Positions 1-7,460 of a DNA stretch of 64,000 nucleotides are shown here, one piece after another; the stretch's first letter is position 1; each line of letters begins with the position of its first letter. The stretch is from Magnetovibrio blakemorei (GTDB lineage: Bacteria; Pseudomonadota; Alphaproteobacteria; Rhodospirillales; Magnetovibrionaceae). Made by a program: the position numbers and the translations under genes. A model generated the notes under the pieces. It saw only the letters and a list, made by a program, of their open reading frames with translations. It was not told the origin of the DNA and searched no databases. The DNA lies in NCBI RefSeq assembly GCF_001746755.1, contig NZ_MCGG01000036.1, positions 1 to 64,000 of the forward strand. Reading direction: 5' to 3'.

Positions 1-387
1 AACGGCTTTCTTCAATTAAAATCGGTAAAACCGGATTTGTTTTCCGAGTCCCAAAACAAGGGGAACAAGAAAAATGGTGTGCAATTGGCAGCCGCGCCAG
101 CGGCAGCGCTGGCGCTCCCCTGGTTTGCGGCAGAAATTTCAGGATGGGCAGCCGGAGCCGCCGGGCTTTTGGGCATGGCTCTCCCGCTAAAGGGCGATAC
201 GCCTCAGGATGACAACTGCGATTATCAGCTCTATAATGTCGACGTGCCGACGTGCAATGCAATCAAAGAACGAAGAGGTGAGGCGGCAGCTCAAAGGTGC
301 TTTTCTTCAGCAAATGAGCGCTACGCAGCTTGTATTGCTGGTAAACCTCGTGCTCAATGGCCGCCATTAGACACATGGAACAACTAG
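1..387 (+). CDS. C-terminal end of a putative polymorphic toxin (partial, enters from left edge)
   Basis: The frame is open from the first base, so this is the end of a longer protein; the TTG at 37 is probably not a real start. The visible part has an Ala/Gly-rich hydrophobic stretch at roughly residues 30-60, then a Cys-rich tip with the pattern CNAIKERRG, RCFSSANERYAAC and a final PPLDTWNN. A second copy of this tip lies at 1079-1264, also directly in front of a small related gene. A variable toxic tip followed at once by an overlapping small gene is the usual layout of Rhs/PAAR or contact-dependent polymorphic toxins with immunity genes. I cannot name the toxin family or its activity. The last 13 bases overlap the start of the next gene, which suggests translational coupling. 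Toxin identity is inference from context. Confidence 0.5.
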   Translation, partial: NGFLQLKSVKPDLFSESQNKGNKKNGVQLAAAPAAALALPWFAAEISGWAAGAAGLLGMALPLKGDTPQDDNCDYQLYNVDVPTCNAIKERRGEAAAQRCFSSANERYAACIAGKPRAQWPPLDTWNN

Positions 388-677
388 GAAAATCTGAGTA
401 CGCCATTAAAGCCATGGCCGTAAACGGCGATGGTGATCGCGCACCTTTTACCCTATCCATTTATGACGGGGGCAAGGAGGGGACAAACTATTATTGTTGG
501 GTGCGATGTCCTTATATCCGGGATTATGACCTGAAGATTATTAATATAGGTAAATCGGAGTCACTCAAAGATTCACTTGAATTCATAAAAAACTTTTTAA
601 AACATTCGAACACGCAACTCATAAACGAAAATGAGCAGCAAGTTGACCTTCCGCCGCTGGATACATGGAACAACTGA
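375..677 (+). CDS. Putative immunity protein, copy 1, with a recombined C-terminus
   Basis: A 100-residue protein that starts MEQLGKSEYAIKAM; the ATG lies inside the last codons of the upstream toxin tip. It is paralogous to the genes at 665 and 1252. All three share a (V/I)NG(D/E)G..(A/V)PF.LSI core, then VRC..IR..DLKI and an amphipathic segment. Its end is odd: after VDLPP the protein continues LDTWNN, the terminal motif of the toxin tips, where copy 3 instead continues YEYTVEEP. The tail therefore looks swapped in from a toxin 3' end at a short shared CTxCCxCC sequence. No known domain is claimed. A role as cytosolic immunity protein is inferred from position and duplication. Confidence 0.55.
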   Translation: MEQLGKSEYAIKAMAVNGDGDRAPFTLSIYDGGKEGTNYYCWVRCPYIRDYDLKIINIGKSESLKDSLEFIKNFLKHSNTQLINENEQQVDLPPLDTWNN

Positions 678-703
678 CCGACCCCATCTTCAAACTTGAT
701 GCC
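654..703 (+). repeat. 50-bp exact direct repeat, copy 1 (toxin stop / immunity start)
   Basis: This block is identical to 1241-1290. It covers the last toxin codons (encoding PLDTWNN and the stop) and the first 13 codons of the overlapping immunity gene (MEQLTDPIFKLDA). Exact identity points to recent duplication or gene conversion. Confidence 0.9.
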
Positions 704-978
704 ATCGTCGTAAACGGGGATGGCAAAAAGGCACCATTTTCTCTTTCCATATTTTATGGAGGGATCGAAGAAAAGGATATCTGTCACTACTGTTGGGTAA
801 GATGCTCGCACATTCGGAACCGGGACTTGAAGATTTTTGGCGTTGACGATGCCGGTGCTCTTGCGGGAGCCCTTTTATTCACCGAAACATATCTCAACAC
901 GGGGGTGAATTTCTGATCAATGAGGACGGAGAGGAAGTGTGCTTGCCGCCGTATGAATACGCTGCAGAAGAGCCGTAA
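665..978 (+). pseudogene. Putative immunity protein, copy 2, frameshifted
   Basis: The gene opens MEQLTDPIFKLDAIVVNGDG and matches copy 3 closely through a segment ending LFTETYL, but the frame stops at 916. In another frame the expected tail follows at once: LINEDGEEVCLPPYEYAAEEP, stop at 976-978. This matches copy 3 (RLVDHGGREVCLPPYEYTVEEP) and copy 1 (QLINENEQQVDLPP). The break lies close to a run of five G at 901-905 and fits a net one-base loss. The truncated 83-residue product could still be made. A sequencing error, phase variation or genuine decay would all look the same here. Confidence 0.65.
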
Positions 979-1015
979 AGGTTTTGAAACAGCGTAGCCT
1001 GTGACATACGAGTCC
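979..1015 (+). repeat. Imperfect direct repeat downstream of immunity copy 2
   Basis: These 37 bases follow the shared GAAGAGCCGTAA end of copy 2 and match 1561-1597 after copy 3 at 31 of 37 positions. The duplicated unit therefore extended past the coding region. Confidence 0.75.
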
Positions 1016-1078
1016 AGCGATCCTTTTTCTCTCTGCTTTGAGTTCACTCACCGGGATTGTCAGAGTAAACCAACTTGA

Positions 1079-1264
1079 AACGGCGAGATTTGTTTCGTAG
1101 CTTTATTGAATGAGAAATCCATTCCGTCGTGCAATGAGATTTTGAAACGCCGTGGGAAACAAGCTGGAGCGCGCTGCCGTGCAACGGCGAGTGAACGATA
1201 CTCCGCCTGCTTGGCGGGCAAGCCGCGTGATCAATGGCCACCGCTGGATACATGGAACAACTGA
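1079..1264 (+). pseudogene. Orphan toxin C-terminal tip (displaced cassette)
   Basis: An open frame follows a TGA at 1076 and ends at the TGA at 1262-1264. It encodes CFVALLNEKSIPSC, then NEILKRRGKQAG, RCRATASERYSACLAGKP and a final QWPPLDTWNN. Residue by residue it parallels the tip at 220-387 (spaced Cys, RRG, RC, SERY.AC.AGKPR, QWPPLDTWNN). There is no proper start codon or ribosome-binding site and no body of a toxin, so this is a displaced 3' fragment of a related toxin gene. Orphan tip-plus-immunity cassettes downstream of a full toxin are known in Rhs and CDI loci, where they serve as a recombination reserve. Confidence 0.7.
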
Positions 1265-1290
1265 CCGACCCCATCTTCAAACTTGATGCC
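1241..1290 (+). repeat. 50-bp exact direct repeat, copy 2
   Basis: Identical to 654-703. It spans the end of the orphan toxin tip and the start of immunity copy 3. Confidence 0.9.
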
Positions 1291-1560
1291 CTCGCCATTA
1301 ATGGCGAGGGCGAACGGGTGCCATTTTCACTTTCTATTTTTCGTGGGGGGATTGAGGAGCTCGGGCATTTTTGCTTGGTTCGCTGCCCGTACATTAGAAG
1401 CCGAGATTTGAAGATTATTGGCGGTGATCATGAAGAAGCCTTGGCAAATGCCATTTTATTCACCGAAAGCTACCTCAAAAACACTGGGACGCGGTTGGTC
1501 GATCATGGTGGCCGAGAAGTCTGCTTGCCACCGTATGAATACACCGTAGAAGAGCCGTAA
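1252..1560 (+). CDS. Putative immunity protein, copy 3 (intact)
   Basis: A 102-residue protein beginning MEQLTDPIFKLDALAINGEG. It is the only copy of the three with an unbroken native-looking end (VCLPPYEYTVEEP). Its ATG overlaps the stop of the orphan toxin tip by 13 bases, the same arrangement as copy 1. An ATG six codons upstream is in frame, but the alignment with copies 1 and 2 and the conserved overlap favour 1252. It has no signal peptide or membrane segment, so it is probably cytosolic. Function as immunity protein is inferred from genomic layout only. Confidence 0.6.
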   Translation: MEQLTDPIFKLDALAINGEGERVPFSLSIFRGGIEELGHFCLVRCPYIRSRDLKIIGGDHEEALANAILFTESYLKNTGTRLVDHGGREVCLPPYEYTVEEP

Positions 1561-1597
1561 AGGTTCTGAAACGGCATAGCCTACGACATACGTGTCC
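1561..1597 (+). repeat. Imperfect direct repeat downstream of immunity copy 3
   Basis: Matches 979-1015 at 31 of 37 positions directly after the stop codon of copy 3. It marks the right border of the duplicated unit. Confidence 0.75.
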
Positions 1598-1663
1598 TGT
1601 TTCTCCCAATTTTGAACTTGCCCATTCCCTGTTACGCGCTGCGGGAATATCCACACGATCAGC

Positions 1664-1677
1664 TTGATCCCTATCAA
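1664..1677 (+). promoter_or_regulatory. FNR/NnrR-type operator
   Basis: The sequence TTGATCCCTATCAA is a perfect TTGAT-N4-ATCAA dyad, the consensus bound by FNR, Anr, Dnr and NnrR regulators. It lies about 60 bases before the DUF2249-nnrS-hemerythrin operon. Its centre (1670.5) is about 41 bases before the start point expected from the -10 element at 1699, the usual class II activation position. Induction by low oxygen or nitric oxide is therefore likely. Confidence 0.85.
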
Positions 1678-1698
1678 TGACGCCGTCTCCAATACTTA

Positions 1699-1704
1699 GA
1701 TAAT
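1699..1704 (+). promoter_or_regulatory. Candidate -10 element of the nnrS operon
   Basis: GATAAT matches the sigma-70 -10 consensus at five of six positions. It sits downstream of the FNR-type dyad at the spacing expected for an activator that replaces the -35 contact. No good -35 hexamer is seen. Confidence 0.5.
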
Positions 1705-1737
1705 GACCACATTATTCGGATCAATCGGGTGCGGCAC

Positions 1738-2001
1738 ATGGTGAAACGATGGCGGGACAATGATGTTGTGCACCTTGATTTACGAGGGCTTGCGCCGCCG
1801 GAACCCATGATCAAAGTCCTGTCGGAAATCGACGGCGGTGCGGATTATCCGATCATTGTCCACTTGGAACGCGACCCCATCTTTCTCTATCAGGAACTGG
1901 AAGAGCGGGGCTGGTCTGGCCGACTCATGAATGAAGAACAAAATAATGCGTCGGGTGAGGCCGTTGTGATGATCGAGTTGAAACCGGATGTAACGCGGTG
2001 A
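1738..2001 (+). CDS. DUF2249 domain protein
   Basis: An 87-residue protein carrying the DUF2249 signature HLDLRGLAPPEPM near its start, then IIVHLERDP and LYQELEERGW. DUF2249 proteins are small TusA-like alpha/beta proteins often found beside NO-response, denitrification and hemerythrin genes; their biochemical role is not settled. The ATG at 1738 gives the usual family length and has a GGGTG just upstream; a GTG at 1729 is also possible. It is the first gene behind the FNR-type promoter, and its stop overlaps the GTG start of nnrS. Confidence 0.8.
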   Translation: MVKRWRDNDVVHLDLRGLAPPEPMIKVLSEIDGGADYPIIVHLERDPIFLYQELEERGWSGRLMNEEQNNASGEAVVMIELKPDVTR

Positions 2002-3344
2002 GCGATCAAGGCCCCGAACTTCCCAATTTTCAGCCGGAAGCTTTTCCCGGTGCGATCCTGGCTGGCGCGCAGAGCCGCTTGATCCCGTACGGGATACCGT
2101 TGCGGTTTTTCGTCGCGGCCAGCATGTTCCAGATTGTGGCGTGGGGGTTGCTGACGTATGGGCATGCGGACGTTTCGGCTTTTTTCGGCGGTTATGGCGT
2201 TGTTTTGGCTGCGCTGCATGCGCTGACTTTGGGGGTTTTGGCGATGACCGCTATGGGCGCCTCATATCAGTTGTTGAGTGTGGCCACCGGCGTTGTCCTG
2301 AAATCGCTTTTGCTCTGTCGGTTGTCGTCTTGGCTGTACATTCCGGGAACAGGGCTGTTGGTCTCCGCCATGTTTATTGGCAACACGCCAGTGATGTTGC
2401 TGGGCGGCGTGCTGGCGGTTGCTGGGTTGGCTTTGTTCGGCGTGACCGTTGGCACCGTGTTTTGGCAGTCCAAGTCCCTGCAAGCGACGGTGCGCCATGG
2501 CTGGGTCGCCTTGATCAGTATGACTTTGCTTGTCGTTGCGGGGTTGTCCTTGATCGTTGATTTCAATACGGGCTTTTTGGGTGTTGGCCTATTGCCCGAG
2601 CATGCCAAGTTGGCGCTTAGCCATGGCTTGCTCGGCGGGTATGGCTTCATGGGGATTTTGGTCATGGGCTTCAGTTACGTGCTGGTGCCGATGTTCGTTT
2701 TATCGCCAACACCCAACCCAAAGCTTGCGGGCGTGTCCTTGGGCGTAAATTTGGCAGGACTCATACTGGCCATCGGCGGAGTCCTGTCTGGCAACACCGC
2801 CGCCATGATCGTGGCGGCTGTCCTGGGCCTCATAGGGGCAGGTATTTATCTGCATCTGTTGCTTAAGGCGCTGCGCACGGGGATGAAACGCCGTCTCGGC
2901 TTGTCGTTCGTGATGGTTCGCGCCAGTTGGGGATTGTTGATCGCATCGATCGTCATCGGTGGGTTGGCCGCAATCGTACCGCTAGATTTCAACTTATTGC
3001 ACCTGTTTGGTTTTATCCTCATTTTCGGTTGGTTGCTCACCTTCCTTACGGGGATTTTACAACGCATTTTGCCATTTTTGGCGACGATGCATGCCCACAA
3101 AATTGGCCGTCCCGCCCCGCGCATGTCGGAAATGGGGCATCAAAATATCACGCTGAAACTGCATGCGCTGTGTCATGGCGCCGCCTTGGTTTTGGTATCG
3201 CTCGGCATTCTTTTGGAGCTGGACGTGTTGGTTCTGCTGGGCGGCGGCTTTGGTGTGGTGGGGGCTGTTGCCTTCTTATGGTTTGCCCTGGGCGTCAGTG
3301 AAACGGTTATGACGCTGTACGGCAAAGAAGAACAATCAAAATAA
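1998..3344 (+). CDS. nnrS: NnrS family haem-copper membrane protein
   Basis: A 448-residue integral membrane protein with about twelve hydrophobic helices, the usual NnrS architecture. NnrS proteins are haem- and copper-containing inner-membrane proteins that protect cells from nitrosative stress and affect NO-related metabolism. His residues lie at the ends of several helices (for example ALHALTLGVLAM, LALSHGLLGG, LKLHALCHGAA) as expected for haem or metal ligands. The GTG start overlaps the DUF2249 stop (GTGA), so translation is probably coupled. Neighbours on both sides (DUF2249, hemerythrin) and the FNR/NnrR box support an NO or low-oxygen role. No denitrification enzymes appear in the window. 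Confidence 0.88.
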   Translation: MSDQGPELPNFQPEAFPGAILAGAQSRLIPYGIPLRFFVAASMFQIVAWGLLTYGHADVSAFFGGYGVVLAALHALTLGVLAMTAMGASYQLLSVATGVVLKSLLLCRLSSWLYIPGTGLLVSAMFIGNTPVMLLGGVLAVAGLALFGVTVGTVFWQSKSLQATVRHGWVALISMTLLVVAGLSLIVDFNTGFLGVGLLPEHAKLALSHGLLGGYGFMGILVMGFSYVLVPMFVLSPTPNPKLAGVSLGVNLAGLILAIGGVLSGNTAAMIVAAVLGLIGAGIYLHLLLKALRTGMKRRLGLSFVMVRASWGLLIASIVIGGLAAIVPLDFNLLHLFGFILIFGWLLTFLTGILQRILPFLATMHAHKIGRPAPRMSEMGHQNITLKLHALCHGAALVLVSLGILLELDVLVLLGGGFGVVGAVAFLWFALGVSETVMTLYGKEEQSK

Positions 3345-3365
3345 ACAAAAAAAGGAGAACATTGG

Positions 3366-3869
3366 ATGGAGTATTCCCTCGACATCTGTAAGACCCTGCA
3401 CAGTGATCATATGGCAACGGTTCGTATGCTTGAAGATTTGGAGGAAGCACTGAGCAAGATCGGTCGTAACACGGCACCGAACGAACTCTCACCCGAACTT
3501 ACCAACCTGTTGAACGGGCTGGTTTCCATTATGCAAACGGAAATCTCCAGCCACTTCCGTTTCGAGGAAGAAAATTTATTTGTCCGCCTCGAACAAATGG
3601 GAGATATGCCGATGCTGTCCATCTTGCGCAGTGAACACGACACGATCCGTCCGTTGGCGGAAAAGCTGACCGAAGTAATCGAAGCCCTGTTGGCAGGTGG
3701 CATAACGTCCGAGATCTGGGCATCGGTTTACGACATGGGCATGGAGTTGGCGGAACGCGAAGTTTTCCATATTCAAAAAGAAGAGATGGGCTTTTTGCCG
3801 CTGTTGGAACATGTCATCACGTCCGAGGAAGACCAAGCCCTAACGGTCGCATTTGCCACAGCAAAATAA
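3366..3869 (+). CDS. Hemerythrin HHE-domain protein
   Basis: A 167-residue all-helical protein with the hemerythrin-like metal-ligand series: an early LHSDHMATV, then SHFRFEEENLF, SEHDTIRPL, and FHIQKEEMGFLPLLEH. These positions give the His and Glu ligands of a non-haem diiron site. Such proteins bind O2 or NO, or repair Fe-S centres (RIC/YtfE-like), and commonly accompany NnrS. The start is preceded by AAAGGAGA at good spacing, 21 bases after nnrS, so it is the third gene of the operon. The exact ligand, NO or O2, cannot be told from sequence. Confidence 0.85.
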   Translation: MEYSLDICKTLHSDHMATVRMLEDLEEALSKIGRNTAPNELSPELTNLLNGLVSIMQTEISSHFRFEEENLFVRLEQMGDMPMLSILRSEHDTIRPLAEKLTEVIEALLAGGITSEIWASVYDMGMELAEREVFHIQKEEMGFLPLLEHVITSEEDQALTVAFATAK

Positions 3870-3967
3870 CGGAATTTTACACCGTTTCTCAATCGGCATT
3901 CCCCAACCGAAGCTGTTTCATCCAATCTTCCGCGCAGCTGACACACCTGTGACGGACCCACGTGTTT

Positions 3968-4837
3968 TTATTTGGCGATGGCTGGATAGGCGGCGCGGCG
4001 TGACCACACAATCACGGCGGCTGCGGTGATGTTCATGATCAAAGCGTAGGTGATGGCTGGAACCACCAAGATCGGGTTGCCCAGTACCGATACGGCGATG
4101 AAGATGGCCAAAGCGGCATTTTGCAATCCGCACTCCAACATAATCGCAATGGAATCGGCACGTCCCAACCCGAGGACCAAAGCGGAAACAACCCCCAACG
4201 TCATGGTCGCCACATTGAGCATCACCAAGCGTGGGCCGATTTCGGTGAAATAGGTGAGGATGTTGTCCATCTGGCCGACAAATGCACTGGCGACGATCAG
4301 GGCAAAGATGATGGTGGCCAATTGGCGGGCTTTGGGACGCGCCCAATTGGCCCAGTTGGGCCGCTTGGATTGCAACGCCATGCCCAGCACAATCGGTAAA
4401 CTGGTGACCACGAGAATCGAGGCGATGATGCGTCCAAATGGCATCTGAATGGTGGTTGCGGCGTCGGGGGTCAGGCCCAAGATATGGGTTTGCGCCAAAC
4501 CTAAGATGATGGGTACGGTGACGACGCTGGCCAAGCTGGCGATGGCGGTCATGGACACCGACAGCGCGGCGCTGCCACCCGCCAAGGTGGTCAGCAAGTT
4601 CGACGTGATGCCCCCCGGTGCCGCCGCCAAAATCATCAAACCCAAAGCAAATTCGGGGCGTCCGTTGTAGCCGATCAGAACGACCAGGGCGATCACAGGC
4701 AACAGGACGATTTGATTGATCAGTCCCACCAAAATGGCGCGGGGCGCGCGAAACACCCGCGTGAAATCGTGCAGCGTCAGGCCCAATCCGATGGCAAACA
4801 TGATGAAGGCGAGGCCTAATGGCAGCAGACTTTGCAT
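3968..4837 (-). CDS. Bile acid:sodium symporter family (BASS) transporter
   Basis: A membrane protein of about 290 residues with nine to ten hydrophobic helices and the BASS-family motif LECGLQNAALAIFI in the second half. The family moves organic anions with Na+; bacterial substrates include bile acids, pantoate and other carboxylates. It lies 39 bases after the agmatinase gene on the same strand, so the two are probably cotranscribed, but no polyamine-related substrate is established. The ATG at 4837 is preferred because AAGGA lies upstream at usable spacing; a TTG at 4849 is possible but almost touches the ribosome-binding site. Confidence 0.82.
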   Translation of the reverse strand: MQSLLPLGLAFIMFAIGLGLTLHDFTRVFRAPRAILVGLINQIVLLPVIALVVLIGYNGRPEFALGLMILAAAPGGITSNLLTTLAGGSAALSVSMTAIASLASVVTVPIILGLAQTHILGLTPDAATTIQMPFGRIIASILVVTSLPIVLGMALQSKRPNWANWARPKARQLATIIFALIVASAFVGQMDNILTYFTEIGPRLVMLNVATMTLGVVSALVLGLGRADSIAIMLECGLQNAALAIFIAVSVLGNPILVVPAITYALIMNITAAAVIVWSRRAAYPAIAK

Positions 4838-4876
4838 GGGCTTGATCAATTCCTTTTGGGCGTATGCTTTGGGGTG

Positions 4877-5848
4877 TTAGCGGCCGAGAGGTTTGCGCAC
4901 GGCGCCCTTTTTTTCGGCCAGAAGGCACAATAAATCGTGCGCAATCGTGGCGGCATTGATGGCTGTCAATTCAGATACGTCATAAGCCGGGGCAACTTCG
5001 ACCACGTCCATGCCGACCAAATTGAGCGCGCCCAAGCCCCGCACAATCTCCAACGCTTGTGCCGACGTCAGCCCGCCCGGCACGGGCGTGCCGGTGCCGG
5101 GGGCGAAGGCCGGGTCCAGGCAGTCGATGTCAAAGGTCAAATAGGCCTTGGTATCGCCCACCCGCTCTAATATTGCTTCGATTGTGGCGTCCACGCCGTT
5201 GCGGTGAACCCAAGGCGAGGTGAGAATGTCAAAGCCGTGATCTGAATCGTTGTGGGTGCGGATGCCGACCTGGATGGAGTGTTCAACCTTCAACAGGCCC
5301 TCGTTTTTGGCGCGCAGAAACATGGAGCCGTGATCAAAACGTTTGCCGTCATCTTCCCAGGTGTCGGGATGGGCATCGAAATGGACCAGCGCGATCGGAC
5401 CGTGCTTGGCGGCCACGGCGCGCAAGATGGGATAGCTGACGAAGTGATCGCCGCCAAAGCTGAGCGGTAAGACGTTGGCGTCTAAAATACGCGTGATGTG
5501 CGCTTCGATGGCATCAACAACTTGGTTTGGATACTGCGCGTCGACAAAACAATCGCCGACGTCCACCACGGCCAAATGGTCAAACGGATCAAATCCAAAC
5601 GGAAAGGCGGAAAGTTCCGCCAATTGTACGGACGCTTGGCGAATGGCGCGCGGTCCCAACCGGGCTCCGGAGCGATAGGTGGTGGCGCAGTCGTAAGGAA
5701 TGCCGCTGACCGCGACGTCGACGCCGCTCAGGTTTTCGGTGTATTTGCGGCGTAAAAAGCTCACCGCGCCGCCATAGGTCATTTCCGGCCAGCGGCCATA
5801 CAGATCGTCTTTGCGAAAGGCTTGGTCGCCGTGATTTTGGTCCGACAT
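4877..5848 (-). CDS. speB: Agmatinase (ureohydrolase)
   Basis: A 323-residue ureohydrolase that converts agmatine to putrescine and urea. The binuclear Mn site motifs are all present: GGDHFVSYP, HFDAHPDTW, and FDIDCLDPAFAPGTGTPVPG. The ATG at 5848 follows GAGGA at ten bases; the longer TTG reading at 5872 would place the ribosome-binding site inside the gene. Its neighbours (puuB upstream on the same strand, puuDA and the pot genes divergent) suggest that putrescine made here enters the glutamylation pathway. Guanidinobutyrase or a related guanidino hydrolase is possible, since family members are hard to separate by motif alone. Confidence 0.88.
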   Translation of the reverse strand: MSDQNHGDQAFRKDDLYGRWPEMTYGGAVSFLRRKYTENLSGVDVAVSGIPYDCATTYRSGARLGPRAIRQASVQLAELSAFPFGFDPFDHLAVVDVGDCFVDAQYPNQVVDAIEAHITRILDANVLPLSFGGDHFVSYPILRAVAAKHGPIALVHFDAHPDTWEDDGKRFDHGSMFLRAKNEGLLKVEHSIQVGIRTHNDSDHGFDILTSPWVHRNGVDATIEAILERVGDTKAYLTFDIDCLDPAFAPGTGTPVPGGLTSAQALEIVRGLGALNLVGMDVVEVAPAYDVSELTAINAATIAHDLLCLLAEKKGAVRKPLGR

Positions 5849-5908
5849 AATGATTTTGTCCTCAGATTGCAAACCTCAGTATACGGCAATTTGGTGGCTG
5901 ATAAAGGG

Positions 5909-7198
5909 TTACAGCAAATCCCTCAGCTTGAAATACGCCATGGCCAAAACCAGGGCCGGTTTGCGCATCAGCACCCCGCCGGGAAACGACATGTGGGGAA
6001 TGCGGGTGAAAACGTCAAACCGCTCGGCTGTGCCTTGAACGGCTTCAGCCATGAGTTTCCCCGCCAGTCCGGTAAGCAAAATCCCATGCCCGGAAAAGCC
6101 GTGGGCGAAAAAGATGTTTTTGCCCACGCGGCCAAAGTGCGGCAAACGATTGACGGTGATGGCGACGTTGCCGCCCCACGCATAATCGATGCGGGTCCCC
6201 GCCAGTTGGGGATAAACCTTGTTCATGGTGGCCCCCATGGTTTGTTTCAAATCGAACGGGACCAAGCCGGAATAGCTGACCCGTCCGCCAAACAACATGC
6301 GTTTATCGGCGGACAGTCGCCAATAGTTGAGCACGAAGTTGATGTCGACCACGCCATCGTCGTCGCGAATGAGGCTTTTGGCCAAAGCGCCGTCCAACGG
6401 TTCCGTCGCGACCATAAAGGTGCCCACGGGAATGATTTTGCGGGCAAGTTGCGGTTCCAGCTTTTCCAGGTAGGCGTTGGCGCACAAAATCACATGGGCG
6501 CACTTGACCGATCCCTGGGCGGTGGTGATGACGGGGGCGGTGGCTTCCGCTATGTGGGTGGCGGGGGTGTGTTCATAGATGACGGCTCCCGCGCGCTCCG
6601 CTGCTGCCGCCAAGCCCAATGTATAATTGAGCGGGTGCAGATGGCCGCTGCCCGGATCACTGAGCGCACCGATGTATTTGTCGCTGCCCACCCGCGCGCG
6701 GGCCTCACTCTGATCCAGCATCTTTAGGCCTGGATAAGTGCAATCGTTTTCCAGTTCATCCTTGAGCGTTTGCAATTCGTGCAGCTGGCGGGGTTTGATG
6801 GCCATCATCAAATGGCCCCATTTCAGATCGCACGAAATGGCATGGGTGGCAACTGTTTCGGCCAGCAAATTTTTGGCTTGCAGGCCCAGCTCCCAAAGTC
6901 TCTTGGCATCGTCAGGTCCCACCAGAGACGCTATTTCGCGCACCGTCTTGTTGTAACCGATGATGGCTTGTCCGCCGCTGCGCCCTGACGCGCCCCAACC
7001 GACTTGATGGCTTTCTAACACAACCACCTTGAATCCTTGTTGCGCCAAATGTAATGCTGCCATAGACCCGGTGATGCCCGCGCCGATCACGCACACGTCA
7101 CACAGGACGTCGCCTTTTAAAGGTGCGCGCTGGGGTGACGGGTTGGCGGAGGCTGCATAATACGAGTCCGCATGACGGGTGTTGTGTATCGTGCTCAT
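5909..7198 (-). CDS. puuB: Gamma-glutamylputrescine oxidase (FAD-dependent)
   Basis: A 429-residue DAO-family flavoprotein. An N-terminal Rossmann fold begins with CVIGAGITGSMAALHLA at about residues 35-52, followed by GWGASGRSGGQ, typical of the amino-acid and polyamine oxidases of this group. A C-terminal FAD-contact segment, AHGFSGHGILLTGLAG, follows. PuuB oxidises gamma-glutamylputrescine to the aldehyde with release of ammonia and H2O2. The gene is divergent from puuD-puuA and shares a 303-base control region with it. A perfect 14-base dyad lies only ten bases before the start codon, where a repressor would block expression. Confidence 0.87.
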   Translation of the reverse strand: MSTIHNTRHADSYYAASANPSPQRAPLKGDVLCDVCVIGAGITGSMAALHLAQQGFKVVVLESHQVGWGASGRSGGQAIIGYNKTVREIASLVGPDDAKRLWELGLQAKNLLAETVATHAISCDLKWGHLMMAIKPRQLHELQTLKDELENDCTYPGLKMLDQSEARARVGSDKYIGALSDPGSGHLHPLNYTLGLAAAAERAGAVIYEHTPATHIAEATAPVITTAQGSVKCAHVILCANAYLEKLEPQLARKIIPVGTFMVATEPLDGALAKSLIRDDDGVVDINFVLNYWRLSADKRMLFGGRVSYSGLVPFDLKQTMGATMNKVYPQLAGTRIDYAWGGNVAITVNRLPHFGRVGKNIFFAHGFSGHGILLTGLAGKLMAEAVQGTAERFDVFTRIPHMSFPGGVLMRKPALVLAMAYFKLRDLL

Positions 7199-7207
7199 GG
7201 GCTCACT

Positions 7208-7221
7208 CTAAAACGTTTTAG
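7208..7221. promoter_or_regulatory. Perfect palindromic operator candidate near puuB
   Basis: CTAAAACGTTTTAG is a perfect 14-base palindrome with a central CG, the form favoured by LacI/GalR-family repressors. It ends ten bases upstream of the puuB start codon. No regulator gene lies nearby, so the cognate factor is unknown. Confidence 0.55.
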
Positions 7222-7452
7222 GGCAAAAGGGGTGCGTCGATGGCCTTGTTGGGGTTTTGTGTGCGACGGATATTGTCCATTATATTTTAATGGCGTGAAT
7301 AGGGAAAGGTCTGTGGCGTTATTTCAGATTTTGCCTGCTAGCAGGGCATAATCAATTGCAACAGCGGGTAATTTACAATGCCAGGCGTAATTTATAAAGG
7401 TTCTATTCGTGCCTTGTTGGTCGTTTGTGGGCATGGTAGTGTTGCATATATC

Positions 7453-7460
7453 AAACGTTT
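7453..7460. promoter_or_regulatory. Second AAACGTTT element, near puuD
   Basis: The core AAACGTTT (within TCAAACGTTTTGC) repeats the centre of the palindrome at 7208-7221. It lies about 42 bases before the puuD start, where a repressor would overlap the promoter. The outer bases are not symmetric, so it is a weaker match. Confidence 0.4.

Noticed and set aside
3918-4928. 336-codon frame on the minus strand
   Set aside because: A shadow of the BASS transporter in another frame; His/Arg-rich nonsense composition.
5822-6727. 301-codon frame on the plus strand
   Set aside because: Antisense to puuB, which has intact FAD motifs.
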